This document shows, in pieces, positions 1 through 11,731 of a stretch of 64,000 bases of DNA. A program made the position numbers and the translations under genes. This DNA comes from Caenorhabditis remanei (lineage: Eukaryota > Nematoda > Chromadorea > Rhabditida > Rhabditidae), in NCBI RefSeq assembly GCF_010183535.1, contig NC_071330.1, positions 3,453,717 through 3,517,716 of the forward strand, written 5' to 3'. Each line of letters starts with the position of its first letter. Positions within the stretch are counted from its first letter, which is position 1. The notes under the pieces were generated by a model. That model did no database searches and was not told the DNA's origin. It was given only the letters and a program-made list of their open reading frames with translations.

Positions 1-1030
1 CTCCCCTAGAATTCGCGGGCAATTCAGAATTTCGTTGGAGCGCGTTTTTAAAAGCCATCGTTGATAAATATATAGACACAGTGATAAATCATGTCAGTAG
101 TAAACGTGCTCTCCTAGACTTTGCGTGGGTATTGACGATGGAGCATAGGGGTACGAAGCGTAAGGTCCGCAGCGAGAAGATTTGAGTTTTTTCCGAGTCG
201 CGTTGCGTGCGCGTCGCGGTTTTCATTGAAAGATATTGTCAAAATAAACTTTCTTGACATTTGGTGTTTGCGGACCAAAGTTCCCACGCTCAAAATAAGC
301 CACACAGGGGTGCAAGGCGTAAGGTCCGCAACGAAAAGTTTTGAAATTACCGACCGAGTCGCGATGCGTGTGCGTCGCGTTTTTCATCAAAATATACGAT
401 AAACACACGCTAAACTTGAACTTGGCACTCAGCCAAGTCAGTTTTTGGCACCGTGCCAACCGCTGAGCGACGGAGCGCGTTTAAGCGACCTTGCGTTTTG
501 CAACCCTGTGAAGCCACGCCCTCTTTCCGTTGTCTCGGCTATAATATTACTGTCGAAAAAATAAAGTTTCGACAAGGATTTTCAAAAAAATTTCGCGGGC
601 TGGAACACGCAAGCGCATAAAGTTGTGGGCGGAGCTTAATCTGCAAGCGGCGCGGTTCTTAATTTGGAAAAAAACAACTGGAATTAGAACCGCGCCGCTT
701 AATTAAGCTTGCAGTTTAAGCTCCGCCCATAACTTCATGCGCTTGCGTGTTCCAGCCCGCGAAATTTTTTTTGAAAATCCTTGTCGAAACTTTATTTTTT
801 CGACAGTTGTCGAACTCCCCGATCTTTTCTGAATATATAGCCGAGACAACGGAAAGAGGGCGTGGCTTATTTTGAGCGCGGGAAGTTAGGTCCGCAAACC
901 CCGAATCTCAAGAAAGTTTATTTCGACAATATAAAAAAAAAGACAAATTTAAATTTGGCATTCGGCCAACTCTTTTTTGGCACCGTGCCGATCGTTGTGC
1001 AACGGAGCGCAGTTGCAACAACCGTGCAAC
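1..1030. repeat. Composite repeat cluster with central palindrome
   Basis: No gene is visible. The sequence has at least three related blocks (about 100-230, 250-480 and 880-1015) sharing the phrases GTAAGGTCCGCA and TGGCACCGTGCC and the CGCGACGC boxes. The last block is inverted relative to the others. Between them lies the palindrome at 511-868. The same family recurs at about 44399-44623 and 56102-56338, so this is a dispersed element rather than unique DNA. Confidence 0.6.
511..868. mobile_element. Palindromic fold-back element (MITE-like)
   Basis: The left arm starts AAGCCACGCCCTCTTTCC and its reverse complement ends the element at 868. The arms pair over roughly 150 bases around a short loop near 660-700. 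The arms contain the phrases ATAAAGTTTCGACAAGG and GGGCGGAGCTTAA. A related fold-back sits in an msi-1 intron at 41731-42123. There is no coding capacity, consistent with a non-autonomous DNA transposon. No clean target-site duplication was found because the flanks are themselves repeats. Confidence 0.7.
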
Positions 1031-1884
1031 GGTAATACAATTCCTCTTCCTTATTGTTAGAGTCCCTTTTTTGCTGAAATGTATTTCCCTGCACAACACA
1101 CCTAATCCGTTTTCCCCCATGTTTATCATCCCGTTTTTCACGTTTTCCCCGTGAACATAATATCTCAAATCACACGTAAAAGGCACATGTTTCCTGTCTT
1201 TTTATCTGAAAATTCCTCCTTTTTTCGCACGCCGACTGAAAATGTCACTTCTCATCTCTTCTTTTCCTTTTTTTTGCTTCCCCTGCAATTCAAGAGATGG
1301 CCCTAATCCAATCTTCTAATAATATCGGATTAAAAATGGGGATGAAGATGACGTGCCGAAGTATCATCAGGAGTTTTTTGTCCCTGTCTACAGAAAGCTT
1401 GCATCTACACTATTTCCGCCGAAAAATCCCTGAAGAATTCTGACGGAAATCTCCATATGTGTATTCTGATGATGACGTTGTAGTTTGTATTCTGCTGATT
1501 TTCGGAGGGTCCCTCTCTCCTCCGAGGGTGTCAATATTCATATCCCCCACCACACGTACCAAATCTCATAATAATTGTGCATAAATCATTAGGCGGCCGA
1601 AAAGACAGAGTGGAGGAGACTAGTTTGGGGAGGAAGGTGACGAAAAACAACAAGAATATGGAAGAAGAATATAAAAAAGAGATTGGTTTCCACATAATTT
1701 TTTTTTTGGTTTTAATTTGGTAATTTGGACTGAAATCCAGTGAGAGCAATCGGTGGCCTAGAAATTCGACTTCGGTCATGTTCATCTTTTCAATTTTTTC
1801 GCTCGTTTTAGTTGTTTTCCTTCAATGTTTTTGATAGTAAACGACAGAAATTGATAAGGACACTACAAAAATTGTAGAAAAAAC

Positions 1885-2149
1885 CATACTTGCAACGGGC
1901 CGGGCCGATTTGAGAATTTTCACCGGCCCGGGTCACAGTACAAAAATTTGAAAATTTGAATTTTTTTGAAAACTTTTTCGATTTTTTTGCAAAATTGTTG
2001 ACAGTTTTTACATTTCGATGAAACACAAGTTTACATAGGATTTTTGACTATTTTTGTAGAAATTTTTTTTAATTTCGAAAAGTTTTGTGAAAAAATTGTG
2101 CACATTTTTTGGCATCGGGCCGGGCCGGGCCGATATTTTGCAAGTTTGG
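1885..2149. mobile_element. CATACTTGCAA / GGCCCGG element
   Basis: The element begins CATACTTGCAACGGGCCGGG and ends CCGATATTTTGCAAGTTTG, so the ends are imperfect inverted repeats with GC-rich subterminal blocks around an AT-rich core. The element at 23433-23717 is essentially the same sequence in the opposite orientation. Other members are listed separately. Confidence 0.6.
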
Positions 2150-2714
2150 AGAAAACGATGAAAACCTGAAAAACCAACATTTTGGAAGTGAAATTCCTAG
2201 AATTTTCCACGGCCACAGAAATGAACAAACTGTTTCGCCGCTCGTTCTCAGCGGGGTTTGAAGCGAATTGAAAAATTATTTCGTTATGAAAATGTACTGA
2301 CCGAAATGAACAAATGAACATAGGGTCGAAGGAAGTGATTCAAAAAACATTATACAAAAACGAAACTCCATTTCGGTAAAACCAGTGGAATCATACTACA
2401 AATTGTGATACATGGACGCACTCTCGAAACACGTAAATTTCAACTAAATCTTCATGCCCATTAATGTGGCGTATTTTCTGGTAATAGGTCAAACTCCTAT
2501 AGTGATGAACACGTCTTTTAACCGTTCGAAGATGAGAGAGAACTCAGATATTTGAGAGAGATCCATTGCAAATTTACGTCATTGCGAAGATTGGAACTTC
2601 TGTTTTCTGGGTTAGACTATTCCAGAACCGATAAATATCTTTTGTAAGCAGATCCCTTATTCTATGGTCCGGGCTATGTAGATAGACCGTCACATGAGTA
2701 CCAGAGTTGCATAT

Positions 2715-3006
2715 AATTCCGACTTCCGACTTCCGATTTCCGATTTCCGGATAAGGAATTTTACTTCCGACTTCCGTCATTCCATTATTGTGGAATTAAC
2801 GAAAAGTGCATTTCGCATAGATACATGGAAAAATAGTCTAAAATGACAGAAAACAGACTTTTCTTCAGCCAAAAACTAAATTTCCACTGATTTTCGCGAG
2901 TTTTATGAACTTTTTCTAGGAGTTTTTGAAAATTTGCGAAAAAATCTAATTCCCACTTCCGGGCGTTTTTAGACTTCCGACTTCCGGCTAAGGAAAATCG
3001 CTTCCA
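2715..3006. repeat. TTCCG-rich degenerate minisatellite
   Basis: Two clusters of seven-base units of the form (A/T)CTTCCG or TTTCCGA flank a unique stretch. The type resembles the denser TTCCGG arrays at 49384-49835 and 60725-61176. Confidence 0.5.
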
Positions 3007-3100
3007 TGCAACTCTGATGAGTACCTTTCTTCACTGGACTTTCTAAAAAAGGATTATATCAAAAACTGAACCAGTCCGAGACCCCCTGACATTTTTACTG

Positions 3101-4038
3101 TACAAAATTTCAAAAGTTCTGAGACCATCATTGGAGCATGTTTGCATCATCCCATTCTTTCAAAATACATTTCTGCCTCCTCATTACAAATATTCAATTC
3201 AGTACTCTTTCTCTCTCTCTTCAATTCTTTTTTATCCATCCGAAATATCTTTTCTCGTCGGGAAGTGCTTGTATATCCGGAGAGGACCAATTGTTCTTCT
3301 CTCATTCTCCCGGAGAACTCTCCATTGATTTCAACACTATTTCCGATATATTCTGTTCGTATTTTCGTTGTTTTTCCCCCCTTCTTTTCCCTTTGTCGCT
3401 GCTCAACGACCCATCATTTTCGTGTCTTCCCGCCGGCGAAGAGCGCATAAAAATGTGATGCTCTTTTTATGTTTTGTATACTGATTAACAAGCCACGCCC
3501 CCTTCCGCTACGTCACAGAGAAGTTCAAATGGAGCAAGGGGGGGGGGGGTCCCAGTCTTCTTTTGTCTTTTTTCGTTTCTTTTTTTGTGAAATGAGTCAA
3601 ACTAATCATGTCGTTCTAGGAAGACCATAATTAGTCCAAAAAAGATAATTAGTGAAACAAGTATCAATTGCTGCAAAGTAGGTTAGTTTTTGACCTTGCA
3701 TCTGCATCTCCAGCTTCCAGTTGTATGGGAGACTTCTATCTTTTCACACAAGATTTATAATCGGTTACACACACCGGCTACTCCGGCAACAACTGTCTTT
3801 TAGTAGTCTTGACTTATGTTTCTGATTCTCTAACTAATTGTACAAGTCACTACTCTCCGGACCTACTCTGGACCAGATGCCACCTATGATAAAGGTCACA
3901 ACGGCTCCCGGGTTAATCCATTTCCTTTTTTTATAGAGTCATATTTAGTTTCCGTCTTTTTCAAGAGAATTAAAATACCACTGCTTTAACGACTTCCAGG
4001 ATTCAGTTAACCTTGAATATGAATGACTTGTACCTCTG
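3101..4038. other. Pyrimidine-rich intergenic DNA with G12 tract
   Basis: All three plus frames are open over 3131-3458 because the strand is C/T-rich, which argues against coding. A run of twelve G lies at 3538-3549. Confidence 0.45.
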
Positions 4039-4180
4039 TTAGCACGGCACGCTTCTTATAATCGCGCTCTACCGAAACCAAAGAAATATAGTGTGCGAAA
4101 TTGTGAGACTCAGAGAAAAAGAGCCATTTTCAAGGGCATGCCGGTGGAGCGCAGTTGTAAGAACTGTGTCGAGCAAATAA
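4039..4180. mobile_element. Fold-back element, GCGCTCTACCG family
   Basis: About 140 bp. It starts TTAGCACGGCACG and ends near GTGTCGAGCAAATAA. The arms contain GCGCTCTACCGAAA and its near-complement GGTGGAGCGCAGTTG, separated by a GAGAGACTCAGAGAAAAAG core. At least eight members occur in this window. Confidence 0.65.
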
Positions 4181-4413
4181 ATCAGAAACCCGTTTTGTAT
4201 TTTTGAAAATACTGGGATTTTTCCAAATTAATTTATTTTTGAAATTGATGTTTTCGCTGGGCTCACTGTAACGTCTTGCCCAGGTCCCTGTCCCTAATAC
4301 CTGACTTTTTTGAATTTTACAGAGAAAGATGTACAATTTGAGAAATCGCAACATAATTGGCTATGCAGATAACAACGGACTCCGCCAATGAAATCACAAA
4401 CTGTTAATGACTT

Positions 4414-4540
4414 TTTTACAGTCGCGCTCTACCGAAATCGAAGGGAAAATTGCGGGCGAAATTGAGAGACGCAGAGAAAAAAATGGTATTTTTTTAAAGG
4501 GGGTTTTGGTACAGTTGTAAGAATAGTGCCGCGCTAATAT
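4414..4540. mobile_element. Fold-back element, GCGCTCTACCG family
   Basis: A second, more diverged member, with the same arms and the same GAGAGACGCAGAG core. The right end is GTGCCGCGCTAATA. Confidence 0.55.
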
Positions 4541-4565
4541 AAGTTCCACGTTTTGAAGAATTTGT

Positions 4566-4727
4566 GAATCAAAATGTAGAACTTCATTTTTGTAGTTGTC
4601 AACTGTATTGTACGCGCTCTCCCTAAAGAGTTACAGCCAATCGACGTAATATGGTACAATGTATCATTGAAATGGATCGATTCCGCCGATCTAACTACGA
4701 AAGTGAAGTTCTTGGTTTGATCTACAG
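4566..4727. mobile_element. Fold-back element, GTTGTCAACTAC family
   Basis: Its ends carry GTAGAACTTCATTTTTGTAG and an inverted counterpart (CTACGAAAGTGAAGTTC). Related members lie at 12014-12248, 15508-15740, 16076-16128, 19850-20066 and 23880-24062. Confidence 0.5.
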
Positions 4728-5584
4728 ATGTAATCTTTATGTCGATACTCGATGAACCAAATTGTTTATGCTCTCGGTACTTTGCTCTATTGGAATAAGA
4801 AAAGTATAACCTTATAGAATCTCATAGATAATCAGTAATCCCATAGAACATCCCTACATATTTTCGTGTTCTCTAATTTCAGAACGCTTTGACTCAATTC
4901 TTCTTCTTTCCACCAAAAACCCGGTAAATACGTAATCCTCCCCAGAGAGCGTCTAGACACTCTTATCTGTTGGAGCGCATCTAAAACCGTATCGTCTGGA
5001 ACGTTCTATGACAACTCAGTCCCCGCTCTGAAGGCAAAATTACATGCAGATATGAATAACAAGCATACACTTCCTCATCTATAATCAATTACGTAATGTC
5101 TCTAGACGGATGTCAAGTACAATTAGAGTTACCCTATAATCAGAAGGACTCATGACTAAAAGAGCTCTCAAGGTACATGCACGTTTTCGGTTAGTCACTG
5201 GAAATCCATTTTTCAACTGTAAGTAAAGGATAATTTTAGATATTTCTCATGCCTGTTTACCTGATTTGAGTTTTCTGATGTGCAAAAGGTTGTCAGACCT
5301 GGAAAGATCAACAACAACTAAATCCGCTCTGGAAATCGACATTATCAAATCAAAGTGTAACGTTTTGATTGTTTGATTTTTGCCTAATCTGGGAGGATGA
5401 AGAGCTTACGGGGTAGAGGAGCCACGGGCTGCTCATAGTTAACAACATGTTGTGAATACATATAAGAGATTGATACGTAGGCATCATAATTAAACCCGAA
5501 ATCTATGATTCCGATTTCAGATTTGTTTTTGACGTTTTCAAAATTGCCTTTATGTATGTTGTGAAATATACATTTTCTAATTCT

Positions 5585-5762
5585 TGTTTTTGAAAATTTT
5601 CGATTTTTTTTTGAATAGTCAAATTTTCAACTATGATTCAGAATTAGAATAAATTCTGATAAATTTTCAAAAATGTTCACATTTTTTACGAAAAATTAAT
5701 AACATGCCAAAACATTTTTGGAAAAATTGGTTTTTCTGTTGAAGCCGGGCCTCGGCAAGTAC
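5585..5762. repeat. Partial GGCCCGG-family element
   Basis: An AT-rich core with the shared phrase AGAATTAGAATAAATTCTGA ends in GCCGGGCCTCGGCAAGTAC. The left terminus is missing, so this is probably a truncated member. Confidence 0.4.
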
Positions 5763-5840
5763 ATAAAACATCAACATGAGTTTAAAAACTTTCGAGAAAA
5801 ATTTTTAGGAAAAACAGTTCGTTTTTTCAGCTTCCTGCTA

Positions 5841-5980
5841 CTTGCACGGCACTCTTCTTACAACCGCGCTCTACCGAAATCGAAAAAATTGTGTGTGAAA
5901 TTGAGAGACTCAGAGAAAAAGTGACTTTTTTAAGAGCATTCCGGTAGAGCGCAGTTGTAAAAACTGTGCCGAGCTAATAC
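5841..5980. mobile_element. Fold-back element, GCGCTCTACCG family
   Basis: The arms GCGCTCTACCGAAATCG and GGTAGAGCGCAGTTG surround the GAGAGACTCAGAG core. The right end is TGTGCCGAGCTAATA. Confidence 0.6.
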
Positions 5981-6029
5981 CACTCTGAAAATTTACGGTT
6001 CCGTAAAAAAAACTAAACGTGAAGAAATT

Positions 6030-6310
6030 TTAGATTCGAAATGTCATTGTTTTGAAACGTCTCGATTTCCAAACATATGGCTTTCAGAGGTCTGGTTTCG
6101 AAACGACAAGACAAGCTGTTTTAAAACCATTCAGTTTAGAAACGCGGGTTTTCAGCTTCCTGCTACCACTTTAAAATTTACGGTTCCGCAAAAAAACTAA
6201 ACGTGAAGAAGCTTTAGTTTCGAGAAATCATTGTTTTAAAACGTCACAGCTTTGAAATATCTCGGTTTCTAAACACTTGGTTTTCAAAAGTCTGGTTTCG
6301 AAACGTCCCG
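6030..6310. repeat. GTTTCGAAAC-motif repeat block
   Basis: Irregularly spaced copies of TTTCGAAACG / GTTTTGAAACG, often followed by GTC or GTCTCG. The stretch from 6000 is partly repeated from 6165 (CCACTTTAAAATTTACGGTT). Similar blocks lie at 8750-8980, 9860-10430 and 40435-40690. Confidence 0.5.
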
Positions 6311-7540
6311 AAGACAAAAGTTTTCCTTACCCTAAAAAACGTCAATTTCTAAGTTGAGCTTAACTGAACCATACAATCTTTTTGTAGCACCATGTGACAC
6401 CCTCAACCACACTTTCTGACACTTGCGTCCAATCCGATCACATCCTTCCTTCCAATTAGATTTCCAGGAACACAAGTTCCTACAACTCCCTTCACATCCA
6501 TACACACCTCTTTTTCAATATTTTCCTTCTCCTCCTCTTCTTTCCGTTTTTCCTTGTTTTCTTCACCCTCACTCCTATATTTATCCACTCAATCCCCGTT
6601 TCCCTGTGACGTCGTCGTCATCGTTTGGCAGTTTCCTTTCTGATTATAGGCTTCATCTTTTTTCGCATCGCATCGCCACGCCCATCGACGCGGAAGGAGA
6701 GAGAAAGAGCCTCCCAGTTTTGACAATTTTGTTCCATCTTGTTAGCAGTCATTTATTTTTTTCTCTCTCAACCAGAAGACGTCACGCCTTCAGATCTTTT
6801 GAACAAGTGGCCACTGATTGTGTATCCATTGACACTTATGTGTTTTTGCTTCCTCTGCAGTGTCCCGCCCCGAGGCGCTATGTGTATGTGTGTTGAAAAT
6901 AGAAAAATGATTGCTCTTTTGCTCACTATATCTCTTTCTTCTTTTTTTCATTTTCTTCTGAGATATTTTGCAACGGATGATCGGATGGGGATCCCCTTTC
7001 AATGTATAGTGTCGTTATCTTTCTCGACAGCCACCTTGTTGCACAGAGGTTATATTTCGTAAAGCGAAGATTACTACACAGATTGAAAGTCCAAACGCTC
7101 TACCGCCCAGTAGATCCATTTTTTTGTCACTCCCTGATTAGATGAATCCCCACATATAAGTCGCCTGGATTTTCAGATTTGCAATTCGAAGGGTGAGCAA
7201 ACTAAAATTTATAATAAATGGAAGTGACAATTTATGTCTAGACTATGTTAGGAAACCTCTAAGTTGACATGACACTTCTTGAATCATTCAAAGTTCATCC
7301 CCAACATGTTCAAGCATTCCACGAATTGAGATGAATAGTTTATGAGGGTTTTATGTGAGTTCTGAGATTTTTTGAGACTATTTGAGGAGATGATGTTCAA
7401 GTTCTACGGAAGCTGGTATACCAGTCCTCAGTTGGATTTTATGAAGTTTTAGATTCTGTTAAAATTAATTTCATAATTGCCAACACGTTTCGGGTTTTAA
7501 CAGGCAACTTTTTCCACAAATTTGAGTTTTTTTGATAATT
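6311..7540. other. Pyrimidine-rich intergenic DNA
   Basis: Long plus-strand frames (for example 6423-6896) are rich in S, F, P and L and overlap one another, as expected of C/T-rich DNA. No splice-linked or family-like protein was seen. Confidence 0.45.
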
Positions 7541-7551
7541 TTTGCTTTCTT

Positions 7552-7675
7552 AACGCATGGGGTCTGGAAGTGAGTGCTGAAATGGAACGCGCTCTACTAG
7601 ACAAATTCAAAAAAAAAATTCGGTTTCAGCGGAGCGCGTTTACTGTGAGCACTCATCCTTCAGACCCCGTGTTAC
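7552..7675. repeat. Short palindromic element
   Basis: CATGGGGTCTGGAAGTGAGT on the left pairs with the reverse complement of ACTCATCCTTCAGACCCCGT on the right, around a GAACGCGCTCTACTAG core. It is probably a small MITE related to the GCGCTCT family. Confidence 0.5.
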
Positions 7676-9859
7676 CGTACTTCTCTACTTAAAAAACATT
7701 GAAATCTTGTAGAGGACTCCGATCATAATAATACCCCGCCACCGTGAAAAAGATATAAAAAGGCATGTAAAGAGTAAGGAATGAGCCGATATTGTCAGAA
7801 TTCTGTTATTTGAATATTTCGGAGAATTCTTCTAATTTTGACGGATTTAGTGCGAGAGAATAACTCTTTTGGAACTCCTAGCTTTCTTCACTATTTTGAG
7901 TGCAGATGGAGTATTTTTTGTATTTTACATGTATTGCTCAACCTCTGTGAAGCATGAAGCAGTGAAAACGGCCAGACTGTGAAGAGTCCACTAATAGAGC
8001 AGCTTCACCAGGTTTCTACTCCAATTTTCTGACTCATCACCGACGCTGGCCTCTACGCCTTTTCCACACCGCCCATATCGAAGCCCTACCATTTAACTTC
8101 TTAGGCTTCCATCCCAGACCACCCCTATCACCCCTATCTTCCCCCCCCCCCCAGCCCCCAGGAGGTGTTTTTTTTTCTTCTTGGAAAACCCCATTTTTTC
8201 TCATTTGTCTTCTTTATCTCCTGCAACCAACTCCCCTTTTGTTTCCCCTCTGATCCCTTCTTCTGTCCTGTCAGCTGTTATCCCGCATGGCTCGTTGAAA
8301 AAAGAGACGGATCAGTTCAACCTTCTTGCTTCCACTGATTAAAAGATATCTCTTCCGGAAAAGAATCCCTCTCCAGACATCACTAAGTTGTTTTTCCGGA
8401 GAAAAAGGTGCAAAGGCTTCTTCCCCGTTTTTTATTTTTCCGTTTTATTTTCTCTTGTTTTGAGTCAGATCCTGCTACAGGAGGCCACGTAGATCACAAG
8501 AACGTGTGTGTGTCATTTGGCGCTCTAATGATAAATAGAGCTCAGAGCTCATTTTGTCGAGTTTCTTTTCGAAAACAAACATAGGTTTAACGAGTTGGTA
8601 TTTAAACTGATTGGTGGTGAGAGTGAAAAGGTGTGTCACATGAGGAGTTTGTAAGTTTATTTTCGAAAAGAAAAGCCGACGTGTTGAACACGAAAATATT
8701 GAGTTTCAAGTTGAGTGGAGTTGAGTTCTATAGAGTTTTCTAGATTCAGTAATTTCGAAACCGTCAGAAAACTGGTCCGGGACGTTTTAGAACCAGAAAT
8801 TTTTGAAAAGGCATGGTTTTGAAAATGCGGCAAAAACGTCCTTTAGGCCGAAATATAACTAAATTCTTTCGAAAAATGTAGTCAAACTGTTTTCAAATCA
8901 GAGATGACATTCCATTTAGTAAGACTCCCGTGACTTGGTTTCGAAATGGTGCGGTTTCAAAACGTCTGATTTTTTTGTTGCTTCTATCGGATCGGTCAGT
9001 TGTTCCCTACCAACCGTCGTGATTCCTGAACCTTCCCCCAATTGATGATTTATGATATTTTTATATTTTTCGAAGGAGCCCAAAAATTTTGACAATTGGT
9101 CTCACAAAACCCAAAAACATGATCAGAAACCACCTCACAAGATTGTAGATTGTAAGTTCCTAAAACAAGCCCCGCCCCCCTTTTCCCTACGTCACAATCC
9201 CTGCTGTACTACACTTGTATATATGTATGTACACCACCCCGTCCGCATGTGTCTCATTTTCAATTCTCTCCCTCCCTCCCACAGACAAATTTTTTATCGT
9301 GTTCACAGACTCCGCCCGCTATAGCTCCTCCCTCTGCTTCTTACGTCACAGATTTATCTCTCTTCTTGCAACTTTTCAATTCTTGATTCATTCACTTCAT
9401 CATGTTCCCTGCCTCCCACCACTTTGTGATTAGGCTCCGCCCCCTGCATCGTCACAATCGGCTCTCGAAGCATTTTGATGACACATAGTGTCTAAAATTG
9501 TAACGAGTTCTAGAATTGTTCTAGATGATTCAGATTCAGAATCCAAAACACGTCGCCTCTTTTCTGATTAATAATTCCTGTTTGTTTGCTTGTGATCGTG
9601 TACTTTTTCTCTTTTTTTTCTGGTCACTTGCCTCAAAAAAAAAAGAATATCCAATATGAAATGCATTCGGGTGGGCCTCCGGTTACCGTTGGGTTTTCTT
9701 CTAGTCATTCATTCCTGATTATTTTTTATTTCTCTTCTCTTTTTGTCCTATTTTTCCTTTTTTTCTCAGTTTTGTAGATAGAGGAAGTAAAGTTTGTTCA
9801 AGTTATTCTCAGTTTTTTTTTTCATTTTGAATGGAAAAGTTGATTAAAACGAGCATTAT

Positions 9860-10430
9860 GCCACCCGGGACATTTTAAAACCGGATGTTTCCAAATCAAC
9901 AGTTTTGAAACCATTAGTTTGAAACCGAGACATTTCAAAACTGGGGCGTTTTGAAACTGGAAAACTTTTGTTAAAAATTCAAAGTATTCGTTTCAAGACT
10001 TGTATGGTTAAAGTTTCATTGTCAGGTTTAGAATTGTCTCAGTTTCGCGAGATTGGACGTTTCAAAACTGTCAGAACTCGTAGAAAAATAAAAAAGACAT
10101 ATATTTTTTTGCCCCTCATTCCCATCTCTATGGTTTTCAAATGTCTGGTTTAGAACCGTCTCAGTTCCGAGATGCCCCTGTTTTGAAATATCGAGTACAG
10201 GGAAATTTTGGAAAACTGAATGTTTTGAAACCATACGAACTCAAATGAGGCTTTGTACTATTGAGCAGACGCGCTCCGTCTGACTCGACGAATGCTTTGG
10301 CGCGAAATTCAAAAATGTTAGAAAATCGAGGAATACTAGGTACTTCTGAAAATTCGGAAATTTCAGAGCTCACAATAAGCTACGGACCGAAACTTTTTCA
10401 GTTTTAAACCGTCCCGGTTCTAAAATGACT
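9860..10430. repeat. GTTTCGAAAC-motif repeat block
   Basis: Many copies of GTTTTGAAAC, GTTTGAAACCG and CCGAGACATTTC variants in both orientations. The unit is loose and not a strict tandem array. Confidence 0.5.
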
Positions 10431-10939
10431 CAGTAACTTTCCGTAACTTTTTTGTTATTTCTTTTTCCTCGATATAACTCCGTTTTATCTACTTTGCTCT
10501 CTCTCTCACTTCCCTTCTAATCCCATATCCCCATTACTGTAGGATATCCGTAAATCCAGCCGGATATTGCAGTTACAAAAAAGTGTGACGAATGAATGCC
10601 TCGACCAAAAAGATTATTTCTAGTCTAATCCCAAACTTATATTTTCAGCAGCTCAACATTTCCGGAAAAAGGTTCGAAAATAACTTTCCGAGAAAAAGGT
10701 GTGACGTTGTGACTATGAATAAACGATGACTGAGGATAAAAGAGAGAAAAGTTCGTGTAAATGACTCACACGGTCTTGTTTCATAACAAGAGTAAATACA
10801 CAAGACTATCTCTTCTAGGCTCCGCCCACTTTTGTGTGTGACTTGGATGACCGTTTCTGAAGAAATAACTACTTATTTTGAGAATATATAGTCTGAGATT
10901 GCGACTTCGCATTTTTTGCAAGCGCGCTCCACCGTAATT

Positions 10940-11150
10940 CATACTTGTCAAGGTCCGGGCCGGGCTTTGTAAGCGAAATTAAGTCCCGGCACGGGTAGTT
11001 GCCGCCAAAGTTCAAATTTCAAAGTTTAATTTTGAATTTAAATGTTCGACTATAATTCAGAAATTTCCCATTTTCGATGAAATCTTGAAAAATTTTCATT
11101 AAAAACTTTTGAAAAAAATTGGTTCATTTTTTCTGAAATATAGCATTGTT
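10940..11150. repeat. GGCCCGG-family element
   Basis: Begins CATACTTGTCAAGGTCCGGG, then runs into the shared AT-rich core (GAAATCTTGAAAAATTTTCA). The right terminus is degraded. Confidence 0.45.
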
Positions 11151-11700
11151 GAATCAAAATTCCAATTCTCACGTTTTTTCCCATTTTAGCTCAAAATACA
11201 CTCCTGCCAATTTCCCGTTTATCACGTTTTAAGCTCCGCCCCTTTTCTGAAAATCTGAAATCCCTTTTCTCGAACCTACCAATTTGTCTCTTCTCTTCAT
11301 CATATCAGCTGTTATTGTTGTTTCATAATAACCATAATAATTGCTCAAGACAGAGTAAACACTCCTCCTCTCCTCCCCTCCTCTCCTCATCCTCCCTGTC
11401 TCCTTTATCTAAGCCCCGCCCCTTTGCTCAATCATCAAGTAGAAACCAGAGAGTTATCACGTGTGACGAGATTTAGCACCTCTAGATGTGCTCGTTGTTA
11501 TTCCCTTCCCCGTATTATCCTCTACTTCATTCATTTCGTCTTCTTCTTCTTCTTTTATTTCCTCCTCGTTGCCCTCCAATTGTTTTTGAGCCTTATTTTT
11601 TCTTCTTCCGCTTCTGTTTTATTTTTTCGTTATTTTTTCTAGCCTACCCCCCGTATTCCTTCTGGATCCAATTTCCTCTTAGTAGAAAAAGATTCTTTCA

Positions 11701-11731
11701 GACAAAGAACTTCAACTTCCTCTCGGCAGTC
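11701..11731 (+). promoter_or_regulatory. Globin 5' UTR after a 3' splice site
   Basis: GATTCTTTCAG ends at 11700, which is a good worm 3' splice site 31 bases before the globin ATG. It is either an SL trans-splice acceptor or the end of a 5' UTR intron; the sequence cannot tell which. Confidence 0.5.

Larger units (their letters stand above)
1031..3100. other. Intergenic, no supported gene
   Basis: The open frames here are short and low in complexity, without splice-linked continuation. Apart from the GGCCCGG element at 1885-2149 and the TTCCG repeat at 2715-3006, nothing functional is seen. Confidence 0.5.
7676..11700. other. Intergenic region upstream of the globin gene
   Basis: No supported gene. 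It contains a run of twelve C (8141-8152), two GTTTCGAAAC blocks (8750-8980 and 9860-10430), a GGCCCGG-family element (10940-11150), and several GCTCCGCCC boxes at about 9435, 10821, 11233 and 11416. The last 500 bases are pyrimidine-rich and presumably include the globin promoter or outron. Confidence 0.45.

Noticed and set aside
6423..6896. 157-aa frame in intergenic DNA
   Set aside because: C/T-rich DNA keeps several overlapping frames open. F/S/P/H composition and no splice or family support.
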